In this document: piece by piece, positions 27,332 to 36,671 of the stretch
Numbering within the stretch: position 1 is the first letter of the stretch
How the letters are laid out: every line of letters starts with the position of its first letter
Assembly (NCBI RefSeq): GCF_000379825.1
Contig: NZ_KB903820.1
Coordinates: 38,590 to 102,589, forward strand
Length of the DNA stretch: 64,000 nucleotides
Direction: 5' to 3'
DNA from: Longispora albida DSM 44784
GTDB lineage: Bacteria > Actinomycetota > Actinomycetes > Mycobacteriales > Micromonosporaceae
Notes under the pieces: generated by a model
Told to the model about the DNA's origin: nothing
Databases searched by the model: none
Seen by the model: the letters and a program-made list of their open reading frames with translations, nothing else
Translations under genes and position numbers: made by a program

Positions 27332-28303
27332 ATGAGGCTTGAGGTTCGACACCTTAGAGTGCTCGCGGCGATCGCCCGGCACGGCAGCCTGACCCGGGCA
27401 GCCGTCACGCTCGGCCTGTCCCAGCCGGCCCTCACCGCGCAGCTCCACCGGATCGAGCGCATGCTCGGCGCCCCCGTCTTCGAACGCGGCCGGGCCGGTG
27501 CCAGCCCGACCCCGTTCGGCGAGTTCGTGCTCGGGCGGGTGCGGGGCGCGCTGGCCAGCATCGACGACCTGACCGCGGCGCAGCCGGTACCGGGCAGCGC
27601 CCGCCTCGGTGGTATCGAGAGCTGCATGCTCGCCGGCCTGCTGACCGGGCTGGACACGGTGGCGCCGGGGATCGCGGTGCGTACCGAGTACTCGACGCGG
27701 CTCCTGTTCGACCTGGTCTGCACCGGGCGGCTCGACGCGGCACTGCTGGGCGACTATCCGGGGCACGAGGTCGGGCCCGCGCCCGGTGTCGAGCACAGCA
27801 CCCTGGTCGTCGAGCCGGTCTTCGCCGCCGTGCACAGCGGGCACCGGCTGGCCGCCGGGCCGAGCATCCGGCTGGCTGACCTGGCAGGGGAGGCGTGGAT
27901 CGTGCAGCCGCCCGACGGTACCGGCTGGCCGGAGTACTTCCTCGCCGAGTGCCGGCGCAACGGCTTCGAACCGCAGGCCCGGCACCAGATCACGGAGACG
28001 CACCTGCAACGGCGGCTGATCTCGGCAGGTCAGGCTGTCTCACTGGTCCAGCCGACCTTCGCCCCGACCCCGGGCATCGCCGTCCGGCCACTGACCGGCG
28101 ATCCACTGTGGATGCGGCACCTGCTCGCGTGGCGGGAGACCGGCCCGCTGGCCGGCCACGTGCCCCTGCTGACCGAACTGGCCCGCGCCGCGTACGAGAC
28201 CACAGCTTTGTCCTGCCCCGCCTACGCCACCTGGCGGGACGACACCGGCACGGGAACCACGGTCAGCTCAGTCGCCGGACCCGGTCCCGGAGTGGCGGGG
28301 TGA
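27332..28303 (+). CDS. LysR-family transcriptional regulator
   Basis: A 323-aa protein. Residues 1-60 are the LysR winged helix ('MRLEVRHLRVLAAIARHGSL', then 'AAVTLGLSQPALTAQLHRIE'). From about 90 onward there is a two-lobed periplasmic-binding-like effector domain. It is divergent from the metalloprotease gene by 101 bases, a classic arrangement for LysR control of the neighbour. The C-terminal tail after residue 300 is low complexity. The effector is unknown. Confidence 0.85.
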   Translation: MRLEVRHLRVLAAIARHGSLTRAAVTLGLSQPALTAQLHRIERMLGAPVFERGRAGASPTPFGEFVLGRVRGALASIDDLTAAQPVPGSARLGGIESCMLAGLLTGLDTVAPGIAVRTEYSTRLLFDLVCTGRLDAALLGDYPGHEVGPAPGVEHSTLVVEPVFAAVHSGHRLAAGPSIRLADLAGEAWIVQPPDGTGWPEYFLAECRRNGFEPQARHQITETHLQRRLISAGQAVSLVQPTFAPTPGIAVRPLTGDPLWMRHLLAWRETGPLAGHVPLLTELARAAYETTALSCPAYATWRDDTGTGTTVSSVAGPGPGVAG

Positions 28304-28415
28304 GCCGCTCAGCTCCGGGACTGCGCCACGGGCGGGATTCTGGCAGGATCACCCAGCGTCACGGGGGAGGAGGTCCTCCGCGTACCTGCCAGCCCGACGA
28401 TAGGAACACCGCGAG

Positions 28416-29153
28416 ATGACCGCCGACATCCGGCTGGTACCCACCAGCGAACTCGACGCAGAGAAGATCTTCGCGGAGCTGTTCACCGAGCACTGGCCCG
28501 AGTTCGTCTTCCACGACCTCGGCGTCAAGCCCTACGTCGCGCGGCGGGCCGAGTACTTCGGCGATCTCGACTGCTTCCTGCTCGACGGCGACCGGGTGGT
28601 CGGCGCCGGCTGGGGAGTACCGCTGCGCTGGGACGGCACGATCAGTGACCTGCCGTCCGGGTACACCGGCGCGCTGGGCCGCTCGGTCGAAGGGCACGAG
28701 GCCGGCGTGGTCCCGGACACGTTCGTGGTGATGGGCGGGATGGTCCGTGCCGACGAGCAGGGCAAGGGCTGGGCCAGCGCCGTGGTGGCGGCGTTGCGCG
28801 ACCTGGCCGTCTCGCGCGGCTGGGAGCGGGTGATCGCCCCGGTCCGGCCGACGAGGAAGAGCACGTATCCGCTGACCCCGATCGAGGAGTACGCCACGTG
28901 GCGGCGGCCAGACGGCCTGCCGTTCGACCCGTGGCTGCGGACGCACGAGCGGATGGGCGCGACGATCCTCGCACCAGCCCCGGACAGCCAGGTCATGACC
29001 GGTACCGTCTCCGAGTGGGAGAGCTGGACCGGCCTGGCGCTGCCCGGCTCCGGCGACTACGTGATCCCCGACGGGCTGTCAGTACTGCACGTCGACCGGG
29101 AAGCCGACACGGGCGTCTACCGCGAGCCGAACGTCTGGATGCGGCACCGCTGA
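28416..29153 (+). CDS. GNAT-fold N-acetyltransferase-like protein
   Basis: A 245-aa protein. The acetyl-CoA-binding region is 'MVRADEQGKGWASAVVAALR' near residues 110-128, preceded by a beta-strand 'DTFVVMGG'. The second half contains 'PIEEYATWRRPDGLPFDPWL', found in a subgroup of large actinobacterial GNAT-like proteins. Acceptor unknown. No good Shine-Dalgarno sequence lies immediately before the ATG. It is convergent with the small secreted protein gene; the hairpin at 29164-29200 separates them. Confidence 0.75.
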   Translation: MTADIRLVPTSELDAEKIFAELFTEHWPEFVFHDLGVKPYVARRAEYFGDLDCFLLDGDRVVGAGWGVPLRWDGTISDLPSGYTGALGRSVEGHEAGVVPDTFVVMGGMVRADEQGKGWASAVVAALRDLAVSRGWERVIAPVRPTRKSTYPLTPIEEYATWRRPDGLPFDPWLRTHERMGATILAPAPDSQVMTGTVSEWESWTGLALPGSGDYVIPDGLSVLHVDREADTGVYREPNVWMRHR

Positions 29154-29163
29154 GCCGGCAGCC

Positions 29164-29200
29164 GGACGGCCCGGGTCCCTTGTGGAGGGCCGGGCCGTCC
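29164..29200. terminator. Bidirectional hairpin between convergent genes
   Basis: GGACGGCCCGG (29164-29174) pairs exactly with 29190-29200; loop 15 nt. It sits 10 bases past the GNAT stop and 6 bases past the stop of the opposite gene. Confidence 0.75.
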
Positions 29201-29205
29201 GCGGA

Positions 29206-29442
29206 TCAGCAGGGTGACTCCCGGAAGACGACATACCCGGTGCGCTGGCCCCAGGTGTAGACGGAGCCGTCGCACTCCTCGTACATGCCGCCGATGTGGT
29301 TGGTGTATGACGAGTCGCTGTACCAGGCCGTGGTGCAGAAGTGGTCGATCCGGCAGGCCCGGGCCTGGGCCGGAACGGCCGGCACCACAACGGCGATCAG
29401 AGCGGCGACGGCGAGCGCGCCGATGGTTACCCTTCTCTTCAC
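29206..29442 (-). CDS. Small secreted Cys-containing protein (DUF6289-like)
   Basis: A 78-aa precursor from the GTG at 29442, which has GAGGAG 6 nt upstream; longer starts overlap that site. The signal peptide is 'KRRVTIGALAVAALIAVVVP', cleaved near 'AQA'. The mature peptide is about 50 residues with four cysteines ('ACRIDHFC', 'EECDG', C-terminal 'SPC') and ends 'RTGYVVFRESPC'. This matches the small actinobacterial DUF6289 pattern with a C-terminal Cys. Function unknown; disulfide-stabilised extracellular peptide. Confidence 0.75.
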   Translation of the reverse strand: MKRRVTIGALAVAALIAVVVPAVPAQARACRIDHFCTTAWYSDSSYTNHIGGMYEECDGSVYTWGQRTGYVVFRESPC

Positions 29443-29664
29443 GTCAAGCTCCTCAGGTAACAAGCAATTGACAGAACTCTATGGCCGCGTCGCATGCCGC
29501 CGGCATCGCCTGAACGGCCGCCCCGGCGCGCGACCATCGCCTCCTGGCCGGCTCCAGTGACCTGGCACACCCCGAGGAATGATCCACTCTCCTAATGCCT
29601 TGATATCGAGCAAGCACATTAGACAGTGAGTGCACCAGGCGGCATCCGTGATGGAGAGAAGGCC

Positions 29665-30273
29665 ATGACCAGCAGGTTCGCGCAGCTCGCGTTCACACCC
29701 GGTGTCCAGGCGCAGCAGCAGGCCCACGGCAGCGACCGCGCCTACCGGCGGATGCTGGAAGGCCCGCAGGCCGCCGACCGGCTCGGGCCGGACGAGCGGT
29801 GGTTCATCGGCGAGCGCGAGAGCTTCTACCTGGGCACGGTGTCCGAGACCGGCTGGCCGTACATCCAGCACCGGGGCGGCCCGCCCGGATTCCTCAAGGT
29901 CCTGGACGACGCGACGCTCGGCTTCGCGGACTTCCGGGGCAACCGGCAGTACATCTCCACCGGCAACCTCGGCCACGACCCGCGCGTCTCCCTGTTCCTG
30001 ATGGACTACGCCCGGCGCTCCCGGCTGAAGATCCTGGGCCGGGCGCGCGCCGTCGAAGGCGATGCCGGGCTGCTGTCCGAGCTGACCGTCCCCGGCTACA
30101 AGGCCACAGCGGAACGCGCGATCGTGATCGACGTCGAGGCCTACGACTGGAACTGCCCCCAGCACATCCCGGCCCTGTACCCGGTGGACGCGGTCCGGGA
30201 AACGATCACCCAGCTCCACGACCGGATCGCTGACCTCGAACGAGAGAACGCCCGGCTCCGCGCCACTGCCTGA
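29665..30273 (+). CDS. Pyridoxamine 5'-phosphate oxidase-family flavin-binding protein
   Basis: A 202-aa protein; GGAGAGAAGG precedes the ATG at 29665. The split-barrel FMN-binding fold is shown by 'RESFYLGTVSETGWPYIQHR', 'LGFADFRGNRQYISTGN' and 'RVSLFLMDYARRSRLKILGR'. This subgroup typically binds FMN or F420 and reduces unknown small molecules; it is not the vitamin B6 enzyme. The C-terminus ends in a short coiled coil ('LHDRIADLERENARLRA'). It is convergent with the serine protease gene 25 bases away. Confidence 0.85.
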   Translation: MTSRFAQLAFTPGVQAQQQAHGSDRAYRRMLEGPQAADRLGPDERWFIGERESFYLGTVSETGWPYIQHRGGPPGFLKVLDDATLGFADFRGNRQYISTGNLGHDPRVSLFLMDYARRSRLKILGRARAVEGDAGLLSELTVPGYKATAERAIVIDVEAYDWNCPQHIPALYPVDAVRETITQLHDRIADLERENARLRATA

Positions 30274-30297
30274 CGACGCGGAACCGGGCGTACCCGC

Positions 30298-31515
30298 TCA
30301 GCTGTTGACGATGTCGTTCTTGATGTCGTTGTAGATCAGGTGAATCTTCGCGCCCTGGTTGTTCGGGCAGCCGCCGAGGTGGTGCAGCGCGACGACCTTG
30401 TGGTTCGCGTTCAGCACCGGTGAGCCGGAGTTGCCGCCGGACGTGTCACACGAGTACGAGATGTTGTAGGTGTTGATGTTCGCGTTCTTGATCGTGCACT
30501 GCGTGCCGCCCTGGGTGTCCTCGTAGATGGACAGCCGCTTGGGGGAGCCGTCGCCGTGGCCGGGGATGTAGATCCGCTGGCCGGTCGCCGACGCGGTGGT
30601 CTCCAGCACCAGGTAGCCGAAGCTGCCGATGTTGGCGAAGTTGTTCACGGAGTACAGGGTGTAGTCGAGCTGGCTGGAGCTGCCGGGCGAGACCTTGATC
30701 AGGGTCGAGCCGCTCACCTTGGTGCCGGCGCCGGCCGTCGTGCCGGTGCACGTCGTGCACTGGTAGTTGAACTGGACCTCGCTGCTGGCGACCTGCGCCT
30801 GCGTGGAGAAGCAGTGCTTGTTGGTCAGCAGCCGGTTCGTGCTGCCGACCCGCCACGTGGTGCAGGAACCGCCGCCGCCGATCAGCAGCTTCGCGACCGC
30901 CCGTGAGCGGGAGTACTCGGTCGGGAAGCTGGTCTGGTAGCAGACGACGTTGCGGCGCGCGTCGGTCGCGCACACGCTGCGCGGCGACGGGTTGTTGGCG
31001 ATGATCTCCTCTTCGGAGTACCCGCGCCAGTAGCCGTCGGTGAAGGCGCCGTAGCCGCGCTTGGTGAGCTGGTCCGCGGAGCGCTTGCCGGTCGCGTGCA
31101 GCGTGATCACCGCGACGTCACCGTCGATCGACATCGCCCCGAACCCGGCCCGGCCGTGCTGGGTGTGGTCGGCGTCGCCGTCGGTGCGCTTGCCGTGATA
31201 GGTGTGCACCTCGGTGCCCGCCGGGTTCGACACGGTCACGTAGTCGCCGGGCGCGAGGCGCAGCTGGCTGAAGTGGACCTTCACGTAGGCGGCGCCGGGA
31301 TGGCGGATCTCCTGCCGTGACTGGCGGTCCGAGGTGTACAGCACGGCCACGCTGGCGGTCAGTTCCTCGCCGATCATGCGGGCCTGGGGCTCCGGGGCGG
31401 TGTCGGGGGCGGGCGCGGATGGCGAGGCAGGGATGGCCGCGGCGGCGGGACCGGTGGCCCAGCCGCCGAGGGCTGCGGCGAGGGTCACCGCTGCCAGGAT
31501 CCGGCTCAGTTTCAT
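30298..31515 (-). CDS. Secreted trypsin-like serine protease (lysyl/glutamyl endopeptidase-like)
   Basis: A 405-aa preproprotein with a strong ribosome site (GGGAGGAACCCC before the ATG at 31515). Signal peptide residues 1-27; the next about 170 residues form a propeptide/N-domain ('VSVAVLYTSDRQSRQEI'-like beta region). The protease domain has the triad: His in 'RLLTNKHC', Asp in 'SQLDYTLYSV' and Ser in 'CDTSGGNSGSPVL'. The spacing and paired cysteines resemble lysyl endopeptidase-like secreted proteases. Expected to be exported and activated by proteolysis. Substrate preference is not determinable by eye. Confidence 0.85.
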   Translation of the reverse strand: MKLSRILAAVTLAAALGGWATGPAAAAIPASPSAPAPDTAPEPQARMIGEELTASVAVLYTSDRQSRQEIRHPGAAYVKVHFSQLRLAPGDYVTVSNPAGTEVHTYHGKRTDGDADHTQHGRAGFGAMSIDGDVAVITLHATGKRSADQLTKRGYGAFTDGYWRGYSEEEIIANNPSPRSVCATDARRNVVCYQTSFPTEYSRSRAVAKLLIGGGGSCTTWRVGSTNRLLTNKHCFSTQAQVASSEVQFNYQCTTCTGTTAGAGTKVSGSTLIKVSPGSSSQLDYTLYSVNNFANIGSFGYLVLETTASATGQRIYIPGHGDGSPKRLSIYEDTQGGTQCTIKNANINTYNISYSCDTSGGNSGSPVLNANHKVVALHHLGGCPNNQGAKIHLIYNDIKNDIVNS

Positions 31516-31669
31516 GGGGTTCCTCCCAGGATTGGAGAGGTGGTGAACATTGAGTGCTGGCGACTGTCCCGCACCTGAACGCGCAGAGTCAAGGAAACGT
31601 ATGGGAATGGCAGGTGTCGATGTCTATATCGTTTTCGCTCCGCTTCCGCCTGCTGGGAGGATGGGCGGC

Positions 31670-32230
31670 ATGCTGACAGTTCGCGGGGTACGGGCGGACG
31701 AGTGGGCCGCCGCCAGGGCGTTCCGGCTCGACGCGCTGCGTGACCCGATCGCCGCCATCGCCTTCCTCGACACCTACGACAACGCCCTGACCCGGCCCGA
31801 CGAGCAATGGCGGGATCGCACGGCCCGTGCGGCGGCCGGCGAGACGATGACGCAGTGCGTCGCGGTGGACGAGGACGGGACCTGGGCCGGGGTGGTGACC
31901 GCGTTCGTGGAGCGGGCCGGGGACGAGGAGACGTTCGGTGACACGCCGAAGGTCGACCAGGCGCACATCGTCGGCGTCTACGTCCGGCCGGACCACCGGG
32001 GTACCGGCCTGGCCGGTGAGCTGTTCGCCGCCGCGCTGGCCTGGGCCTTCGGGCTCGCCGAGCCGCGCGTCGAGCAGGTCAGGCTGTTCGTGCACGAGCA
32101 CAACACCCGGGCACAGGGCCTGTACGCCAAGATGGGCTTCCGCCTCACCGGTGCGACCGTCCCGTTCGAGGGCGACCCGGAACAGTCCGAACTGGAGATG
32201 GCCGTACCCCGCCCCGCCGGCCTGGACTGA
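31670..32230 (+). CDS. GNAT N-acetyltransferase
   Basis: A 186-aa single GNAT domain. The ATG at 31670 has GGGAGG 9 nt upstream, whereas the next upstream ATG (31661) touches that site. Acetyl-CoA motif 'VRPDHRGTGLAGEL' (about 105-118) and the C-terminal 'EHNTRAQGLYAKMGFRLTG' are classic. Substrate unknown. It is divergent from the protease gene (155 bases) and convergent with the DinB-like gene 13 bases away. Confidence 0.85.
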   Translation: MLTVRGVRADEWAAARAFRLDALRDPIAAIAFLDTYDNALTRPDEQWRDRTARAAAGETMTQCVAVDEDGTWAGVVTAFVERAGDEETFGDTPKVDQAHIVGVYVRPDHRGTGLAGELFAAALAWAFGLAEPRVEQVRLFVHEHNTRAQGLYAKMGFRLTGATVPFEGDPEQSELEMAVPRPAGLD

Positions 32231-32243
32231 AACCTGCCGCACG

Positions 32244-32828
32244 TCACCGCGGGTCGCGGCCTCCGAACGCCGCGACCCGGTCGTACAGCGGCGCGTCTGC
32301 GGGGATCTCCACGGCGGGGGCGACGTGGCCGCCTGCCGCCTCGTCCGCGCGGTGCTCGGGCTTGAGGTTTTCGTGGCCCCACCGCAGCGCCAGCTCGCCC
32401 AGCTCCGGGTCGAGGTCGGCGGGCTGGCCGGTGGCCCTGGCGATGTCCCAGGAGTGGATCACCAGCTCGGCGATGTGCTGGCCGGCCGCCCACGAGGCGG
32501 GCATGTCCCCGAACGGCAGCCGGTGTGGCCGCGACAGCGCCCCCGGCTGCTGCCACGCGGCCAGCAGCCCGGCGGCGGCCACCCGGTAGGCGGCTGCCCA
32601 GTCGTCGCCGATCAGGTCGGTGCCGAGATGGTGGCGCGTGCCGCCGCTGGCGACCACCGCGAACTGGCCCACCTCGTCGACCACGTGGTTCACCAGCGCC
32701 CGCACATCCCAGGACCGGCAGGGGGTGGGCAGCGACGCCTGCTCCGGCCGGATCCGGGAGATCAGGTCGCCGGCCTGGTCCAGCGCACGCTCCAGCAGGG
32801 CGATGGGGTTGCTGTCCATGTCAGTCAT
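32244..32828 (-). CDS. TIGR03086-family metal-binding protein (DinB/mycothiol maleylpyruvate isomerase fold)
   Basis: A 194-aa protein; GAGGAG lies 6 nt before the ATG at 32828. The four-helix DinB fold is shown by 'LPTPCRSWDVRALVNHVVDE' (first metal His), 'AWQQPGALSRPHRLPFG' and 'IAELVIHSWDIARATGQ' (metal His and Asp). Members of this subfamily are thought to use mycothiol or a metal for isomerase or transferase reactions, but the substrate is unknown. It stands alone. Confidence 0.85.
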   Translation of the reverse strand: MTDMDSNPIALLERALDQAGDLISRIRPEQASLPTPCRSWDVRALVNHVVDEVGQFAVVASGGTRHHLGTDLIGDDWAAAYRVAAAGLLAAWQQPGALSRPHRLPFGDMPASWAAGQHIAELVIHSWDIARATGQPADLDPELGELALRWGHENLKPEHRADEAAGGHVAPAVEIPADAPLYDRVAAFGGRDPR

Positions 32829-33023
32829 CAGCTGCTCCTCGTCACACGGTTGCTTTACCTAGGCAGACTCGCGGACGGCCCGGAACTCATCGCAGCGCTC
32901 AGGAAATTCTCCGAGGAACCCGCTCGCCCCCGGCCGCGCCGCCGGTTTGCGCTGCCCGGCCGGCGGGTATCTGGAGAGAGTCGCAGTAACCGGGACGGGG
33001 GCTAACGTCAGGGGGCGAACAGG

Positions 33024-33176
33024 ATGGTTGTCCTTGGGGTGATTCTGGCCCTCATCGGGTGGCTTGCCGGGATCAGTATCCTGCTGTGGCTGGGGGTCAT
33101 CCTGGTCATAGTCGGCCTGGTCCTGAATCTCGGTGGCTTCGTCAAGTCCCCGTACGGCGGCGGGCGCTGGTACTGA
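33024..33176 (+). CDS. Very small membrane protein (DUF6131-like)
   Basis: A 50-aa protein encoded ATG 33024 to TGA 33176. Two short hydrophobic segments ('VVLGVILALIGWLAGISILL', 'GVILVIVGLVLNLGG') are followed by a soluble tail 'KSPYGGGRWY'. Length, pattern and the glycine/aromatic C-terminus match the DUF6131 small membrane proteins common in actinobacteria. Function unknown. A weak purine stretch (GGGGGCGAACAGG) precedes the start. A 15-bp hairpin lies downstream. Confidence 0.75.
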   Translation: MVVLGVILALIGWLAGISILLWLGVILVIVGLVLNLGGFVKSPYGGGRWY

Positions 33177-33208
33177 CGCCGCGGTGGCACGAAGGCCACT
33201 GGCAATCG

Positions 33209-33243
33209 ACCGTGCCCGCCGGAATCTGTCCGGCGGGCACGGT
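33209..33243. terminator. Perfect 15-bp bidirectional hairpin
   Basis: ACCGTGCCCGCCGGA (33209-33223) pairs exactly with 33229-33243; loop ATCTG. It separates the convergent small membrane gene and M48 peptidase gene. Confidence 0.8.
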
Positions 33244-33276
33244 GCTGTCCGCGGTCAGGAGCCCGCTGGGTCCGGC

Positions 33277-36183
33277 TCACGGGGGCTTGGGGCACTGGTC
33301 GCTCCGGCCGGCCCGCCGCCGGCCCCAGTCGCAGACCTCCCACGCGGCCTTCGCGACTGGGCCGAGGCCGCCCTTCAGCGCGTCTATCCGGGTACGGACC
33401 TCTGCTGTGGTGGTGGCGGCGAGCAGACCGGGACAGTGAGCGGCTGTCTGCCGCACGCCGCTGGCGAACCGTGCCCAGTGCCGGTCGGCTTCGGCGGCGA
33501 GCGCTGGCTGGTAGAGCCTGCCGATCGGCTCGGCGTTGAGGCCGATGTCGGTGAGGGCGGCGCACGCGCGCTGGAGCGGCGCGCGTACGAGAGCGAAGTC
33601 TGTGGCCTCCTCGGCGGCGGCGAGATCCCGATAGGCGCTGGCGATCCTGCGGAAGATGTCCGCGGTGTGGCGCATCCAGTCGGCGTCGGGGGACAGTCCT
33701 TTGTCGAGGATCGCCGTGGGGTGGACCTGGTAGGCGTAGAGCAGCGTCGGCCGGGGGAGCGGTGCTTCCATCGTGAGCGTCTGATGGAGAGTCGTGCCGC
33801 CCAGCAGGCACACCGCCAGGGTGTTGACCAGCGCTGTGCCCGCCCTGCGCTGCGCGAGCACAGATTCAAGATCTTCAGGTGTACCGCGATGCTTCCGCAC
33901 AGCCCGCGCGCACGCACTGGCTGCCGCCCCGAGCAGCGCGGCGAGCACCAGCACCGGGCCAGCGACATAGCCGTAGGCGTACTCGGCCACCGGCAGGAAC
34001 CGCGCGGGATGCCATCCGCACTGTGCCGTCAGCTCGTTCAGCGGGCCGAGGCAGCCGTCGAGCACGCCTTTGACCAGCTGCCCCGCGACACCGATCGTGG
34101 CGGTGAGCCCTGCCGCGATGAAGCTGGTGAGGACGGGGTACCGATCCCGGGGCGAGCAGCCGGCCACAGTGGCGCTGAGGGCGGTGGCCACGCCGGTGAC
34201 GATCACGACCCAGCCGAGGGCTGCGATGCCGTTGACCTGCCAGCTGCCCAGGGCGTGCGCGCTCGCCACCGCCTCGGGCGCGGCCAGCAGGCCAGCCCAG
34301 GACAGTACCCCGCAGCCGGCGCCGACCAGCAGCACGCGTCTCAGCGGCGGAGCGCCGGACCGCAACGGGGGTGACGCTGGCCGGGCATCGTCCAGCCAGG
34401 AACGGCGGGACACCACAGCCCTGCGGTACCGCCACAGGGCGACAGCCGCCAGCCAGCCGAGCAGTACCAGCCCCAGGTACCCGGCGGGGCCTGAGTTGAC
34501 CAGCCACAACGTGCCGCAGCAGTACGCGGCGAACACCAGCCCGACCAGCAGCAGCCACAGCAGCGGGTACCGCTCGGCGGCCCGCCGGGCGGCCTCACCC
34601 AGCCGGGCCGAGTCCCGGGGGAGCCGGGACAGCCACAGCTGGAGCGGGGCCAGCCACAGCAGCGGTACCGCCCACCACAGCCCAGCCAGGCTCAGATCGC
34701 TGCCGGGCAGCGCCGTCAGCGTCGCCGTGAACCGGAGCAGGAACGGCGCGCCCGACGCGGGCAGCCGCGCGCCAGTAAGCGCCTCGTCAGCGGAGAACGA
34801 CCAGCCTTCGATCCACGCGTCCGCGTTCCACCACAGCAGGACGAACGCGAGCGCCAGCGCCGGCGGCACGAGCCCGCCCGCCATCGCGGTGTTGAGGGAC
34901 TCGCCGCGATACGTACGGACGCGGAGCTCGGCGAACTGCGTGGTCCACGCCATCAGCAGCCCCGTGACGACGACGAGGAACGCGAGCGCGCACACCTGGC
35001 TGATCCGGAGCCGGCTGATGTCCAGGCCGTGCGCCGCCTGCCCGGCGGCCACACCGGAACCGAGCCAGATCCCCGCCACCCAGCCGGACGGCACCCGCCG
35101 CCCGGTCAGCACAGCGTGCACAGTGGACCGCCACAGCGCCACGCCGCCGATCCCGGCCACCAGGCCAGCGATCAGCAGGTACTGCGCCATCCGCACCCAC
35201 GGGCCCGACGCCTCGAACGGCGCGGCCAGCTGGGTGGTAGCCATGCCGGCGGTCAGGCCCGTGACGAGCAGCCGCGCCCCGCTGACGGCGAACAGCGCGT
35301 CCGGCTCGACGAGCGACCGGGCTCTCATCCGCCACGAGGGATGCGTGCGCCACACCTCGGCCAGCCCGGCCAGCCGGTGCGGCGGGCGGGCCGCTGACGT
35401 GCCAGGTAGCAGCGCGCCGGGACGCAGCCGGCCGAGACGCGCGGCGGTCCGGTCCGCGTACAGCTCACGGGCCCGGAGAATGTCGGCGCGCGTGAGATAC
35501 ACCAGCGGTACCAGCAGCAGATGGGCGATCAGCCACCGCACGGGCACCACGCCTCCCGTGGCCCATCCGGCGGCGATCACCAGCAGTTCCGGTACGAGAA
35601 CGCAGGCGATCAGGACCCGCCACAGCGCCACGGTCGCGTAGGTGATCCCGACGTCACCGTTGTGCACGTGCGCGAGTTCGTGCAGGACGATCGCACGGAA
35701 CCGTCCGGGATGCGCCGCCCTGGTCACCAGGAGGCCCGCGTTGAGGCACACGACGGGCTGCTTGCCGGTACCGAAGACGAGCGCGCCGACCCCAGCGGCC
35801 GCCGGATCCACGACGAACTCCGGCACCACGGGAAGCCCGCTCAGCTTCACCAGCTCGTCCACCTCGCGGCTGAGCTGGCCGCCGTCCGTGATCCTGGCGA
35901 GCGGCACGAACCGGGCTCGTGTGGCCTTCCAGCGCGGCAGCCTGTAGTAGACGGCGACAGCGCAGGCCGCGACGGCCACGGTCGCCGCGAGGGTCAGGCC
36001 GGCCCGGGCCGCGCTGTTCCCGCCGGCCAGCTGACCCGCGAGGACATGGGCCGCGCCAGCCGTCACCGCGACGAACAGGACGAGCAGCAGGGCGAACCGC
36101 TGCGTCGTCCCCGCGCTGAGGACCCGCTCGTCGAGGCCCGGGCCGGCCGGTACCAGCGCCGGCTCGGGCCCGGCCGGGATCAT
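33277..36183 (-). CDS. Large integral-membrane M48-type metallopeptidase
   Basis: A 968-aa membrane protein. The zinc motif 'VLHELAHVHNGD' (HELAH at 168-172) and the downstream 'ARELYADRTAARLG' (Glu 240) form the HExxH...E signature of M48/HtpX/Ste24 peptidases, with the active site on the cytosolic face. Two TM segments precede it, and about ten more follow between residues 290 and 760. The last 180 residues are soluble with charged helices. M48 proteins of this size are unusual; the long C-terminal membrane part has no match I recognise. It overlaps the upstream 163-aa gene by 4 bases (ATGA), so translation is probably coupled. Context suggests a role with the caspase/SCO2523-like genes. 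Confidence 0.8.
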   Translation of the reverse strand: MIPAGPEPALVPAGPGLDERVLSAGTTQRFALLLVLFVAVTAGAAHVLAGQLAGGNSAARAGLTLAATVAVAACAVAVYYRLPRWKATRARFVPLARITDGGQLSREVDELVKLSGLPVVPEFVVDPAAAGVGALVFGTGKQPVVCLNAGLLVTRAAHPGRFRAIVLHELAHVHNGDVGITYATVALWRVLIACVLVPELLVIAAGWATGGVVPVRWLIAHLLLVPLVYLTRADILRARELYADRTAARLGRLRPGALLPGTSAARPPHRLAGLAEVWRTHPSWRMRARSLVEPDALFAVSGARLLVTGLTAGMATTQLAAPFEASGPWVRMAQYLLIAGLVAGIGGVALWRSTVHAVLTGRRVPSGWVAGIWLGSGVAAGQAAHGLDISRLRISQVCALAFLVVVTGLLMAWTTQFAELRVRTYRGESLNTAMAGGLVPPALALAFVLLWWNADAWIEGWSFSADEALTGARLPASGAPFLLRFTATLTALPGSDLSLAGLWWAVPLLWLAPLQLWLSRLPRDSARLGEAARRAAERYPLLWLLLVGLVFAAYCCGTLWLVNSGPAGYLGLVLLGWLAAVALWRYRRAVVSRRSWLDDARPASPPLRSGAPPLRRVLLVGAGCGVLSWAGLLAAPEAVASAHALGSWQVNGIAALGWVVIVTGVATALSATVAGCSPRDRYPVLTSFIAAGLTATIGVAGQLVKGVLDGCLGPLNELTAQCGWHPARFLPVAEYAYGYVAGPVLVLAALLGAAASACARAVRKHRGTPEDLESVLAQRRAGTALVNTLAVCLLGGTTLHQTLTMEAPLPRPTLLYAYQVHPTAILDKGLSPDADWMRHTADIFRRIASAYRDLAAAEEATDFALVRAPLQRACAALTDIGLNAEPIGRLYQPALAAEADRHWARFASGVRQTAAHCPGLLAATTTAEVRTRIDALKGGLGPVAKAAWEVCDWGRRRAGRSDQCPKPP

Positions 36184-36671
36184 TCCCCGCTCTGCTCGCC
36201 GGTGATCGCGAGCCGGCCGACCACGCTGTCGGCGAGCTGCTCGGCCCTGGCCCGCTTCATGCCTGCCCGCAGCGCCGACTCGACCACCCTGGCGTGGACC
36301 GCGCGCAGCTCCTCGTCACCGAACCGGGGCAGTGGCGCGGCAGCCGGCCGTTTCAGCACCCGGCGCAGCACCGCGCGCGCCCGGGTACCGAGGCGTTCCG
36401 CCGCCCGGCCGGCGGCCTGGTTCGCCACGTACTGCACGGCTCCCCACACGACCGGCGCCACCAGCACGGCGATCTCGCCCGCGCCGAAGCCCAGCGGGTC
36501 CTCACCCTTCGACCGGCGGAGCAGTACGCGGCCGATCTCCTCGTCGTCCAGGCCGCCCAGCGCCTCCAGTAACGGCAGCTCGGCGGGCGCGGCTTCCGCC
36601 ACGACATCCCGGACGACGTCGAAGAGGCGCGGACCCGCCTCCACCGGATAGCCCGCACGTTCCGTGGCCAT
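36180..36671 (-). CDS. 163-aa protein coupled to the M48 peptidase
   Basis: A soluble, mostly helical protein starting ATG 36671, with GGGGGTAGGC directly upstream. It has a mid-region 'AGEIAVLVAPVVWGAVQYVA' that may contact the membrane or form an amphipathic helix, and a basic C-terminal helical part ('RARAVLRRVLKRPAAAPLPR'). No known domain is visible. The stop codon overlaps the start of the M48 gene by 4 bases, a sign of stoichiometric translation. A chaperone or substrate-adaptor role for the peptidase is possible but speculative. Confidence 0.7.
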   Translation of the reverse strand: MATERAGYPVEAGPRLFDVVRDVVAEAAPAELPLLEALGGLDDEEIGRVLLRRSKGEDPLGFGAGEIAVLVAPVVWGAVQYVANQAAGRAAERLGTRARAVLRRVLKRPAAAPLPRFGDEELRAVHARVVESALRAGMKRARAEQLADSVVGRLAITGEQSGE

